Shown: positions 52,401-63,740 of the stretch, piece after piece
How positions within the stretch are numbered: the stretch's first letter is position 1
Layout: each line of letters begins with the position of its first letter
DNA from: Trichoplax sp. H2
Lineage: Eukaryota; Placozoa; Uniplacotomia; Trichoplacea
Length of the DNA: 64,000 nt
Assembly: GCA_003344405.1 (NCBI GenBank)
Contig: NOWV01000081.1
Coordinates: 124,001-188,000, forward strand
Direction: 5' to 3'
Made by a program: the position numbers and the translations under genes
The notes under the pieces: model-generated
The model's database searches: none
Seen by the model: the letters and a program-made list of their open reading frames with translations, nothing else
What the model was told of the DNA's origin: nothing

Positions 52401-55400
52401 TATTTAAATGATCATGCTGCTTTCTGAAGACTGCTATACCTTACCAATAATTTTTTAAACTCTTATGTAGATGATTATTGTGCTTCCAGTCCATGTGTTT
52501 CTGGTTCATGTAATTCGCTGATCAACGGATACAATTGTAGTTGTCTTACTGGTTATAGAGGCAAAAGATGTGAATTTAGTAAGTTAATGTTAATAAGACC
52601 ATTACCAATCGTAGAATGATCTAGGAATCTTAATAGATTGTATTGTTTATATCGTCAAAGTCTAATTTTATAAATTATTAATTATCCATTATAAAGTTGA
52701 TGGATGTTCAGGGAGTCCATGTTCTACTAATGCTACCTGCCAAAACATTGGCAATACCTTCCGATGCTTGTGTCCTGGTACTTCTTATGGCTCAAATTGT
52801 GCCAACGGTAATAAAGCATACTAGTAATACAAGACATTTTGTAATTGCCTTGTGCCAATTAGTCATTGACAATACTACTGAAAATCACTACAAAACTATA
52901 TTTAATGTTTAAACCTACTATAGCTGGGCCTCCTGCAAATGGAGTTATACAATTAGCTGGATCAGCTCAACCAGATCAAGGCCGCGTAGAAGTCTATTAC
53001 AATGGCAGCTGGGGCACTATCTGCGATAATAACTTCGACTTCAAAGATGCTACTGTTATTTGTCATCAGTTAGGCTATCTTACAGCACTTACAGCAGGTT
53101 GTTGTCCTATATCTGGACAAGGAACGGGATCAGTATGGCTTAGTAATTTGCAATGCGATGGTACGGAATCAACGATATCTAGCTGCAAGCATAACGGATG
53201 GGGAAATAATACATGCGCCAATGCTAAAGATGCATCAGTCACCTGCACAAGTACGACATGATAGAAACCTAGTGATATGATGGTATTCTGATGTTGCGGT
53301 CTCAAGCATATGCTTATACACGTAACAGATATTAATTTACAATACTTAACTTTAGATATATTTCTAACATAAATGCTTGGTAATATAGTGTCACGATATT
53401 AATATTTTAAAAATTAGTTTATATTAAGTTTTACTAAGTATCATTTTAAAGCAATCATTACCAGCTTGTAGACGAACAACTTATTATTTAAATTTTATTC
53501 TAAAATTTTTTCCATCCGATTTACAAACAGACAGTTTCTGTGCTTCGTCACCCTGCATTCTCGGTCAATGTGCTAGCAATAGCAATTCATATACGTGTAC
53601 ATGCATTTCTGGTTTTACTGGTGTTAACTGCGAATCAAGTGGGTTACAAACTTTATTACTTTTAAGCATCCATTAGCCCTACCAGATAAAATTAAACCAC
53701 GCCAAACCGTATTTTCTACATAACTACATTGAAATTAATTTATCGGTCGCATTTGATGTAATTATTGTAGTTTATTTAAATTTGGATTCTTCCTCCTGTA
53801 GGATATGCCTGTTTCTCCAACCCATGTCCAGCTAACGCAACGTGTATCGGTGATAGCACATATTCATGTCAATGCCCTCCTGGTTATTATGGGCGATTCT
53901 GTGAAAAAGGTAGCGTATTTTTATAACCAAATAAATTTTTGCTGTATATGAAAAATATACGGTATGCTAAACTATATTAATTATAGTTATGGTGCTAACT
54001 ATATACTGTAACAAACTCTATATAGTGGCCTCTGTATTGCGATACTAGAGAAACAGCAGAGGATGATTGTGTTCTCATTTGAAATTTCATAGGTCCAGTA
54101 AAAGAAGGAGATATAACATTAGTTAACGGACCGACAGCATTACGTGGTCGATTGGAAATATATCATAATGGCGAATGGGGAACAGTATGTGATCAAAACT
54201 TTAACACTACTGATGGCAATGTTGTCTGTAGGCAATTGGGCTATGCTAGATCTGTTGGAGTAACGTGCTGTGGAGGAAACGGACAAGGAATAGGTAAAAT
54301 CTGGCTCACCAATGTCCGGTGTAATGGCCAAGAAAGTACTTTATCTCAGTGTTCTCATACGGGCTGGAATAATAATACCTGTGCACACAGTCGGGACGTT
54401 GGAGTTAGCTGTCAACGTAAGCATAATAACATTGTCAATATTTGAAGATTTAATATGTTCGCTTAATAATTTTTAACGTTGATGTATCAGTATATATGGA
54501 TAGCTAAATGCTAAATTGATCTGTAATACCTTTAGGCGACCCATGTACTCCATTCTCACCATGCTTCCGTGGATCTTGTGTAGCTATCAATTCGGTCAAC
54601 TATACATGCACATGCTATCCAGGATATACTGGTAGAAACTGCGATCAAGGTAAGGATAAGTCTTTTAATATAGTAGATTGACATCATTATGATAACCTGT
54701 TCATCAGGAAATGCAAGTAGTGAGATATTAAACTCGAGTCAATATCGATTTGAAAATTTAATGCAGCATTCTTGTATTGATTAATTAGTCGTTGATAATT
54801 GCTTACAAAATCCATGTTCAAGCAATGCCACTTGTCAATCATTCTTTGGTGGCTACAACTGTGTATGCCCAGGCACTTCATTTGGTCCAATGTGTGAATA
54901 TGGTAAGTACCAATGTATAACTTGAGACGTAATTAAAGTCTATGGAAGTTCTAGCTATGCAGCTATTTTAATTATTTGCTCTTATAAATACCAGCAGTAA
55001 GGTGGGCAAATTATGAAATGAATTATTTGTATGCTCTGATATATAATAAATCACAATAACTGAACTACATTACAATCTACAGCTGCACCTCAAGAAGGTG
55101 ATATCCAACTCAACTACAATGTAGCTCCTGGAAATGGCTATTTATTGGTGTACCATAACAATCAATGGGGTAGAATTTGCTTTACTGGTTTCTCTCGTTA
55201 CTCTGACTTCAATCAGGAAGTAATTTGCAGACAGCTTGGATATCAAACATTTCAACCGTGGCTAGCACCGGGTATATATACGGTAGACAAGTCCGTTATC
55301 GTCAACGATTTATATTGCAAAGGATCTGAAAGTTCGATCAGACAGTGTACATACAGTAAGCAATCAACAGGCTTTTGTACTGGACCTAATGCTAACAGAC

Positions 55401-58400
55401 CGATTGGTATTAAATGCACAAGTAAGTTACGTCCTTTATTTCAACGTTGTATTTTGTGATAAAAATTCTTTAAATAGCCACGGTACTGGCAAAGCATTCT
55501 TTGTTAAGAAAGTTGTTCCTTTATAACGGTAGATCATCCATGTTATGCAACTGCTGTATGCAATCATGGTTCATGCAGTGTCTTAACCAATGGTTCATAT
55601 CAATGCTTCTGCTACCCTGGATGGTCGGGATCTAACTGTAATCAAAGTAAGTAATTTAAATAAGTGAGAAAAGTAATTAACACTATGAGTAGTTATCTAT
55701 ACCCCTTAAATGATCAAAACGCACCTTACATTCAGTGTAAAATTACTAACTGTTCGTTTCTAAAAATTCAAATCTTCACGTAGACATTAATGAATGCCAG
55801 TCTGATCCTTGCAGTTCCAACCCAAATATGGTATGCGTAGATGAAATTAATGGTTACTCTTGCAAATGTGCTGATGGCTATACTGGTTATCAGTGCCGCT
55901 ACCGTAAGTTATTAATATCTAGGCAAATGGTTCCCGCGCAATATTGAGTCTATAATACAGTTAAAAAGATTATAAATGGCTTTAAACTAGTTTTGAATCA
56001 AAATTTATAGAGGCAAACAAGATAGGAATACGCTTAGTCGATGGAGGATCTTATATAGAAGGTAGAATAGAAATTTATTCTCATGGTCAGTGGGGAACAA
56101 TTTGTGGTGATAGTTGGAGCTTGGCCGACGGCAATGTAGTATGCCGCCAATTAGGTTTTCGTGGTGCTCAAGCGGTGCCTAATATTCAACGATATGGTTA
56201 TGCCACTGGTCCAATTATCTTCGATGATGTTCATTGCGTCGGATTTGAAAGCTCAATTTCGAGATGTCGACATAGTAGAATAGGAATAACAAACTGTGGT
56301 CATGCCGAAGACGCGGCTATCATATGTCAAAGTAACTATACTTGTAATATGTTAACTAGTTATGATAAATTAGTCTACGTTCCGAATTTAAGTTATTTTG
56401 ATCGTATCATAAACCTTAGATGCGCCATTCAACAACACTATGTCTAAGCCGTCAAATACAACAAGGTTAGACGTATAATTGATGTTAGATTAAGTGAATA
56501 ACAGTTAAATTTTAGCCATTAATACAATTGTTCTTCAATAGTTCTCCACTAGCTTCACTAATACCATGTATTCAGCGGCCTCCAGGTACAATAATCTCCC
56601 TGTATAATTCCATTTGTTTTCATATTATATTATTTCGCTATGTAGTCACTTATAATTTTAATTTCCTGTAATAGCACTACAGCTTCCTTGCGACAGTTCG
56701 CCGTGCAGCGCTTTCAACACAACTTGTGTCAACATCTTCAGCGGAACATCCTTTTATTGCAAATGTAAAATGGGCTATTTCAATGGAATCGGCTGTATAA
56801 CAGGTAACTGAGACATTGATATAGATATCAATCCTATCATATATTATGAATATTAATCAATTAGTACATAGCAATAAAGAATGTATTTCTAATCTCAGAG
56901 TTTCTCATCACTTTTCACGAATTTAAATATAGCAATACCAGTACAATTTGAACAAAATCCGGTTGCGGCTTTTACGACCCTACCATTAACTTTAACTTGC
57001 TCAGCGTATGGTGATCCATTACCAAAAATAGCATTCTATCGTGAATCTGAAGCGATTACCACCGGCCCTACTATATCAATATCAACAAGTACTAGCGGCA
57101 AATACACTGTAACATCAATACTTACAATATCTCAGATTCAATTCAACACCTTTGGTTCTTACTGGTGTACCGCTTCAAATTCTATCACAGTATCCAGTCA
57201 GAAGTTTATGTTTGGTAAAAACTCTTATCTTATTATGATAATACATACATCTTAGTGCTATCAAGTGAAGCTACCTATGTACTACATATACTATATAAAT
57301 ACTGTACGTATTAATGTTTTGTTTCTACTACTTTTAACCAGCTCCTAAATCCTACTCTGTGACTCTAACATTGTCTACGCCGTATGTAAATGCCTATTCT
57401 AACCCTAACAGCGTAGAATTCCGAAATATCGAAAGCAGTGTGACCAATCAAGTAATATTCGATTACAATTTATATATTAATTAAGACCCGGATATATAAT
57501 CAAGAAGTTTTCAATTAAAATATGTAGCTACCGGTAGTTTACTTAAAATTAATATTTCGTTAAATTTTAATACCCCGGTAATCTATTAATTAGTTTTGCT
57601 AAATTGCTTCCAAATTAGAATAAGTAGCTACTGTTAATTGAGTTAAAACTGACATTTTGGTACATTTAGGTTAGGCAAACTTTTGCAGCGAACGCTGTAT
57701 CAAGCAACAGCTTTGTAGACGTCAGAGTTGTTTCTATTAGGTAAGCTTCTAAATGGCAGTATACAGTAAGCTTCTCTTAATATTTACTGCCGGAAATGAG
57801 TGCAAAGTCTGTTTTAACGTTTGACGATGATGTGTACTAATCTTAGTTTCAATAATTTTACTTAACAGTCGCTGTAGTACCTGTGCTAGTAGCAGTATCA
57901 ACGTCAACTGTGCTATCTATTTGAGATCGACTTCCACCGTACTTCTCAACCAAGTGCAACAAGTTGCAAACACTATTAAATCTATCGGTAGCATTCAAGT
58001 AGCCAACACCACTACTAATAGTAAGTAACGGGTATATGAGTAAACGTGATACCGAGATATTAGATGAAAATTTATACTTAATACAATCATTTTTACCATA
58101 ATAAATTTAAGGCACTTTAATAATCGAAATTTTTTACCGACTTATCCTCACTAGATTATAACCTTTGCAGTACATCCTTGAATAACTGTAGCCAAAATCA
58201 AAATTGTATGACAATTGGATCATCTATTCGATGTGATTGTAAACCAGGATTTAAGAAAAACGGCACTGTTTGTTCAGGTAATATTAACAAGAGCTGTCAT
58301 TAGAAGAAAATAGTTTTACGGAAAACGGTCCTAAATATCGCCATAGTGAAATAGCTTTAAACTATCCTTAGAAGTACTCTATTTTTATTACCGCATTAGG

Positions 58401-59656
58401 CTAAATATTTCTATTTGATAATAATATAGACATTAACGAATGCTTAAGTAACATCTGTCCACCCAATACCAATTGCCGTAATACCATCGGTTCATATAAT
58501 TGCCCATGTAACAGTGGATACATATTGGATTCATCTAATTTCTGTCAAAGTAAGACAATTTTGAGGTGTTAATTAATCATAAATAATTGGTAGTAAATTG
58601 ATATAGAATATCAATTAATGTTACTACGGTAGAATCGTATTTAATGTATAGAGATGAGTTAACGTATTCACCATCTTGGTATATTCGCTTATTAGGCATA
58701 TGCCCAACTGATTACTGTTTAAATGGTGGAACTTGCACAACTTTTAATAATAAACCAGTATGCTCGTAAGTATTACTGGAATTTAAGTTTATTAACTTTC
58801 CTTGATATGATTAAATAAATTATGTATCTATTATATTTTCTCAACAGTTGCAATAATCCATATCGAGGCAACCGATGCGAAACAGGTTCCTCTACGCAAA
58901 GTTAGTAATAACATGTTGCGTACTGTATGACCTCATTACCTTATAGAATTAATCGTACAGCCTGGTTGTAAATGCGTTTCTAAATAGTAGTAGCTATGAT
59001 AAAGTCGACGAAAATATTATGTACACATCCCAAAAAAGTTATTTTAAGTTTGTTTATTTCATTCCATAGCTGGCACTATCATAGGTATAGCATTGGGTAG
59101 TGTTGCTGCTATCATTATTACCATGATCATTCTGGTCGTCTATATTAAGCACAAATCCGTCCCAGTGAAAAGGCAATGCTCATAGATCGAATAAATCTAG
59201 ATAGTTTCGATATTGATCACTGAAATTTTCTTGAAATGTCCGAGGGATTGATTAACAATGTTGATTATTATCTTTAAACTGGAAATATAGTACAAGCACA
59301 ATGGCTCTTGCTAATGCCCAATCAATATCGTCTACAAGTGTTCAAGGTAGCAGTTTTAAGCTATAAACTATTAATGTAGCCCATTAATGTAGACTGAGCC
59401 TAGTATGATAGAAATAACTGTATTATAGATGCTGACTATACTAGAGAATATAGAGCATATTATTCCTAGCTTATTCATATAAGATTAATACCGGATCTTA
59501 ATTTTTCATTGGTAACTAATGGTAAAGTTAAGTAAAAGATTTCTCAAGCTTTAATTTACAACGACATACAATAATTTGAAACTTTTCTCTAACCATGTTA
59601 CAGGACACGAAAATCCATACAGCATAGAAAGTAAAAAAGAAGTCTCTAACTTTTAA
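36656..59656 (+). CDS. Giant SRCR/EGF/Ig/SEA transmembrane receptor (gene 3)
   Basis: Predicted type I surface protein of about 3,700 residues in about 69 exons, nearly all one domain per exon with phase 1 borders; summed coding length 11,103 nt. Order: signal peptide; half 1 (37607-48030) with 18 EGF-like, 8 SRCR and 1 Ig; half 2 (48135-57214) with the same content; SEA; 3 EGF-like; membrane helix; tail. SRCR domains bind proteins or microbial polyanions in scavenger-type receptors, so self/non-self recognition or adhesion is plausible but unproven. The last two exons depend on a GC-AG intron; without it the protein stops at 59185 with a 12-residue tail. It is a paralogue of the receptor at 1.8-17.4 kb but lacks FZ, NIDO, AMOP and VWD. 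Annotation pipelines may split it. Confidence 0.85.
37607..48030 (+). other. Gene 3 half 1: 18 EGF, 8 SRCR, 1 Ig
   Basis: EGF: 37607-37717, 37829-37963, 38119-38256. SRCR: 39203-39541, 39720-40055. EGF: 40239-40343, 40468-40578. SRCR: 40747-41070. EGF: 41339-41449, 41614-41733, 41887-41994, 42114-42227. SRCR: 42343-42672. EGF: 42835-42942, 43108-43218. SRCR: 43436-43768. EGF: 43925-44032, 44133-44243. SRCR: 44384-44704. EGF: 45192-45302, 45434-45547. SRCR (variant): 45638-45973. EGF: 46113-46226, 46366-46485. SRCR: 46647-46967. Linkers: 47077-47113, 47198-47226. EGF: 47295-47423. Ig: 47743-48030. SRCR exons show WGTICD and VCRQLGF motifs. EGF pairs alternate a short type (CxNGxC) and a CPSNATC type. 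The longer introns (for example 38257-39202) show nothing coding. Confidence 0.85.
48135..57214 (+). other. Gene 3 half 2: 18 EGF, 8 SRCR, 1 Ig
   Basis: EGF: 48135-48248, 48367-48504, 48652-48786. SRCR: 48989-49330, 49438-49773. EGF: 50048-50152, 50445-50555. SRCR: 50638-50961. EGF: 51068-51178, 51301-51423, 51531-51638, 51750-51860. SRCR: 51959-52285. EGF: 52471-52578, 52697-52807. SRCR: 52924-53250. EGF: 53531-53638, 53802-53909. SRCR: 54093-54416. EGF: 54536-54649, 54789-54902. SRCR (variant): 55083-55421. EGF: 55533-55646, 55784-55903. SRCR: 56011-56331. Linker: 56553-56585. EGF: 56675-56803. Ig: 56933-57214. Each exon has a same-order partner in half 1, and partners are more alike than neighbours: [12 protein letters not shown] pairs with [12 protein letters not shown], and [17 protein letters not shown] with [16 protein letters not shown]. 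Confidence 0.85.
50320..50469. repeat. 75-bp tandem duplication covering a splice acceptor
   Basis: Copies at about 50320-50394 and 50395-50469 differ at only a few bases. Each carries the polypyrimidine tract, the TATTATAG acceptor and the first codons of the following EGF exon. Only the second copy (acceptor at 50444) leads to an intact exon. Use of the first acceptor (50379) reads into an in-frame TAG within about a dozen codons. Confidence 0.85.
57342..58020 (+). other. Gene 3: SEA domain
   Basis: Exons 57342-57451, 57670-57740 and 57869-58020 encode a SEA-like domain: [51 protein letters not shown] and [16 protein letters not shown]. Where other SEA domains have G|SVVV, this one has SSINV after a Cys-containing insert (SRCSTCAS). 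Self-cleavage is therefore doubtful. The fold is split by two introns, whereas the SEA of the sister receptor is intronless. Confidence 0.65.
58155..59656 (+). other. Gene 3: C-terminal EGFs, membrane helix, tail
   Basis: EGF exons: 58155-58277, 58430-58549 ([10 protein letters not shown]), and one EGF split over 58696-58765 and 58848-58900. Exon 59070 encodes the membrane helix ([15 protein letters not shown] then TMIILVVYI) and basic residues. Read straight on, it stops at 59183-59185. A GC donor (AAAAG|GCAATG, 59172/59173) gives phase 2, which matches exon 59291-59346 and then 59604-59656, ending at TAA. That tail contains [10 protein letters not shown] and resembles the tail of receptor gene 1. 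The helix is firm; the tail exons are an inference. Confidence 0.6.
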
Positions 59657-60994
59657 ATCAACTAAGCCATAATTAATCTTCGAAATCTTATGGTGTTCGT
59701 TATTCCTTGTTATAAAATGAAAAAACTTTTCAGCAAATAGTTTTAATCAATATTTTTCTTGCAATAAATTCACTCCCTTTACATTTTTAATCTTATTCAG
59801 ATGATTTTAGTCTAACTTCAATACTAATGTATTAGTAATTAACTATCTTCTCGTACACTATTTAAAAATTTACTCGACGATCGAAGCTATAAATATTTAA
59901 TCGTAATTTCAATCAGCATACTTGTCGTTTCAACGATTTTTAAAATATTTTTGACTGTGATGTAATAACACCGAACCATCTATTTCCTACGAATTTATCA
60001 GCATCCATTTACGGAATCGTTTTATGAATTTTATTCTTACATTATTAGCAATCTGCAGTAAAGTAAAATATCATAGTGTAAAATTTTCAATTTTGCCTAA
60101 TGAAATGCATCTTCAGTGCAATTAGTAATGCATGCTAATATTTGTATGGTATAATATTTAATTCAAAAGTGTTATCGTAGTAATAGGATCAGATAAATTG
60201 TCATTAACTGATACCATTTGAATATAATCGAGTAATTGGATTTGTTCGTAAATCAAATCAAGGTAGATTAATTTTATTTTTATCTAAAGAGCTTTTAAAC
60301 GAATACAGTAGTTACTTATTCATCTCAATAGACAGATTTAATGAACTGCTTGCGTTAACTACATGCGTTAAAAGACAGGATTTCAATCAGTGCAAATTAA
60401 TGCAAGGAAAGATAATGCTACCAAAGAACCTCAAAAATTATAACCATTAACATCCAACATCATCAAAAATCTTTAGAACTAGCGATTATTAGATCCTAAA
60501 GATTAACTAGTGATAATGATATTTCCGCTTGATCGTGCTATTAATTGAAGAAATATACATTAATAAGAGTCTACATTAGCGTTTTATTAAGATTTACTAT
60601 CTCAATGTAAGATGAGATATAGCCTGGTATCATTTTACTCTGTAGTCAACAAATTATTAATACTTAAACATCTACATATTTAGTACAGTAGTATTAAATT
60701 TTTGAATTTGTTAAAGAAACTTCTTGTAATATCAATAATGAATCTAATTTTAATACTACAAATTAACTAACTCATAGTGAAGATAACGTTAAAATAGTGA
60801 GTCTTTCATTTTAACATCAGTGTGTAATATACAACTACACGTTAAATATATAATATATTGCTATAGACCAAACATTCCACAGCGTAAAAGAAAATTACCA
60901 ATTACTCACTACTAAAGCTAGCAAGATTGCAAAATCCGCTTATCTGGTTTGAGAATAATGCCGTAATGGGGGAGACAAAATATTGTGTAATCCA
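59657..60994. other. Convergent 3' spacer between receptor gene 3 and TRPM gene
   Basis: About 1.3 kb with no domain-like translation on either strand. It should hold the 3' UTRs of both convergent genes. AATAAA at 59763-59768 is a possible poly(A) signal for the receptor. TTTATT at 60582-60587 (AATAAA on the minus strand) is possible for the TRPM gene. Further small C-terminal TRPM exons cannot be excluded. Confidence 0.5.
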
Positions 60995-63147
60995 TCATAA
61001 CTGTGATGGTGTTGGATTTTTATCCATCACTTTGGTAACAGGTAGTTTTATTTCTTCATGTTTGCGCCAATATAGAAAAGCCAACCAACTTTCCCAAGTT
61101 AGTAATCGCTTATTATTGATATCCATAAGGTGTATTTCTATCAAAGTAGTACGGGCCCGTTAATCAGTACGGTTCAAACTCGAATTAAAAAATAAGTATA
61201 AAAAATTTCTTATGGCCCTTGTAAGAATATTCAACTTACTTAGTTTATTACTGCGAGGTCTTGGAATGCAACATAGCCCATTAATAAAGATATATCGAAA
61301 CAATGTTATGCAAATTGGTATAATAATAAATGGAGGAGGCAAAACTGGCTTTTCTAAATATTCTTCTATTAGAGAGTAACGCTGGAACTTCCAAACCGTG
61401 TCTGAATTTTCTTGTATTTTACTATAAGTATTGCTGTAAAAGCATCAATAAAAGCAAAGAGTTCAGTCTTATATTATTTAAGTGCAGCTTATAGTATTTC
61501 ATAAATAAATACGGGTCAAACTTATGTATATTTTTCTTACTTGAAAACAGCAATCAATAAATTCAGTAACAGAACGTTTGCAATTAACATATATCCAGCT
61601 AATAGAATAGGAACCATCCATGTATTAGCCACACATTTACTATTTGTAAGGTAAGTAGCGTTCGGTGGGCAGTCTCGGCCTATTAAGATAATCATAAACC
61701 GATAAGATGTAGCTATTAGATTAAGGGAGTACTATATCAGCCAGTTTATCAAATAAGTTAGCACAGGTATGCCCGCGATATTTTACTACAGTAAATAAAC
61801 ATTACCTTGGATTTGATCCACAAATAATTCTCCAAATAACTGAAAGAATGGCATATAGAATATCTGTCGTAGCAAATTCCAGTCCCACGGTGAATTTGGA
61901 TACAAAATCGCCTGACTAGCTACACCATAAGCGATGATAAAAATTGCTAGCAGTAATAAAAATTTTAACAAATCTTTGATCTGTGAGAAAAAGATAAATT
62001 GCATACTATTTCATTAACGTCTGTATAGGAGGTAAAATTATATAAAATAAAAACTACCGTATTTAAATAGAGATTTGTATCTAATAAGTACAGTAAAACT
62101 ACTGTATTACCGAGACATAATTTTGAACTTTATTTATATAAGTCTATAATATCCTCATTATATTGTTTTCAACTTTGCATCGTTTAAGATCATACCATTT
62201 TATTGATCATCACCAGGAAAGGACCAAGATGTCTGCTAACTGAAAAGATATTTAATGTTCTGAAGCAGAAAACCAGAAAGCTCAAGCAATAGACTATATG
62301 CCCAACATCACGAGTAGCTTTAAAAAATCTCATAACTACACCAGTAGCAAAGAGAAGTGATGATATTGTATCTCCAATATTCCCAATACTCGAAAAGTAT
62401 GACTTTAGTTTCGCAATGTACGTCGGCTGATTAATTATGACCAGCTATAAAAAAACAATACACACACAAACAACTAATGAGATTGCTAGACATGAAGATT
62501 TGATCATGACAACGTTTACTGAAACGCATTACTGGAAATTTGATCAAGCAGAGCAGGCCATACCTGTCTAACTTCTTCAATAGTATATGTTGCAACCCAT
62601 CCGATTAGAACGTATTCAGGGATACTCGGGGATTGCTGATAATCAGATAGGATGATGTATGCAAATAGGACGATAAATACCAGGAAGGAAATCTTCAATG
62701 AAGATAAAGTAGCGATAGTTTACGTATTACGTTAATGATTGACACAAGTATACTTAACAAGCTAGAATATACTGGAAATGAGATCGATACTTAAACTTGT
62801 AATCAATAATGGTACTTATAAATGAGGATTTCTCAGGAATATTTTAATTATAGAAAACTGAAAATAAATGATAATAATCTTTATAAACTTACGACATTAT
62901 AAGCAAAAATTGTCCTGGGTGCAGTTAGAAACTGGCATCGGTTTCCTTGCAAGCAACTTTTACGTTCAGCAAGTTCTTCATCTTGTTCATCAACTAATGC
63001 CGACTGATCGGTCATTTCAGTTCCAATGTCTAAAGCATAAGTAGATCTACGCCTCCAGATCCGTTTCTTAGATTTTGAATTTGCATCTTCATTGGCGTTG
63101 GTTTGTTCTTGACCTGGCAATGCTTTAAGTTCTTGAGGCATCGTATC
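60995..63147 (-). CDS. TRPM: TRPM-type cation channel, channel domain and C-terminus (partial)
   Basis: Seven exons on the minus strand, in coding order: 63147-62893, 62692-62564, 62444-62196, 61980-61806, 61679-61541, 61421-61240, 61137-60995; 1,272 nt, 423 codons plus stop, phases consistent. The first exon is the charged stretch before S1, ending in [15 protein letters not shown]. Then come S1-S2 ([22 protein letters not shown]), S3-S4 ([29 protein letters not shown]), S5 and pore ([19 protein letters not shown]), S6 ([13 protein letters not shown]) and the TRP helix ([23 protein letters not shown]). These are TRPM hallmarks. No TRPM N-terminal homology regions are seen, so the gene probably continues past the right edge. 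The last exon and its stop are the least certain part. Family role: calcium-permeable or monovalent cation channel. Confidence 0.85.
61541..61980 (-). other. TRPM pore and S6
   Basis: Exon 61980-61806 carries S5 ([21 protein letters not shown]), the pore helix ([16 protein letters not shown]) and the filter-adjacent GELFVDQI. Exon 61679-61541 carries the outer-pore loop with two Cys (RDCPPN, SKCVAN), typical of TRPM pores, and S6 ending NLLIAVF. The Gly-Glu of the filter region is kept, so the pore looks functional. Confidence 0.85.
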
Positions 63148-63345
63148 CTAATGTAAGCATAAATATTGTATCGAAATCAATAATTTTCACCGTACTTATT
63201 AATAATCTTTCAGGAGTAAGTTGTAATTACTTCATTACTGCCTGCTATATTTACATCTGTATAAAGATATCGAATATAATATACTAATAATTAACTTTCA
63301 CACTATAATTATAATTAAAGAGTGATCAAAATTATAACAAGTGAC

Positions 63346-63714
63346 GCGGCTTGGCAATAATAGCAGACTTATTAAACGGGTGTAATCATCACTATTCATA
63401 TTGTAATATGGCTTACTGAAATATAAATACTCTGCAATCTTAAATAGTAATCCTATGCTAATATACTTCCGTATACGATAACTAATGTAATCAGTCCACT
63501 ACCTGCAATGAAATTTTTCAGAATATAATTAATTGGTGTTCAATATTATAGCCAGCTTTGCATAAATGACATGATGCAAAGCGGCATAGTAATGATGGCA
63601 GACTTATTAAAAGGGTTTAATCATAGCTGTTGATATTTTACTCTGGCTAGCTGAATATAAATATTCCGCAGTTATAAGCAGTAATCCTATACTAATATAC
63701 TTGTGCAAACGACG
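63346..63714. repeat. Diverged direct repeat, two copies of about 135 bp
   Basis: Copies at about 63346-63480 and 63581-63714 share order and blocks such as GCAGACTTATTAAA, TGAATATAAATA-like, AGTAATCCTAT and CTAATATACTT, with many substitutions. No ORF is present. They look like old copies of a non-autonomous repeat. Confidence 0.65.
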
Positions 63715-63740
63715 ATCTAATCAATCTGATAGGGCTAGCT

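Noticed and set aside
60927-61163. 78-codon plus-strand ORF opposite the TRPM gene
   Set aside because: It is the antisense shadow of the last TRPM exon; its product has no motif.
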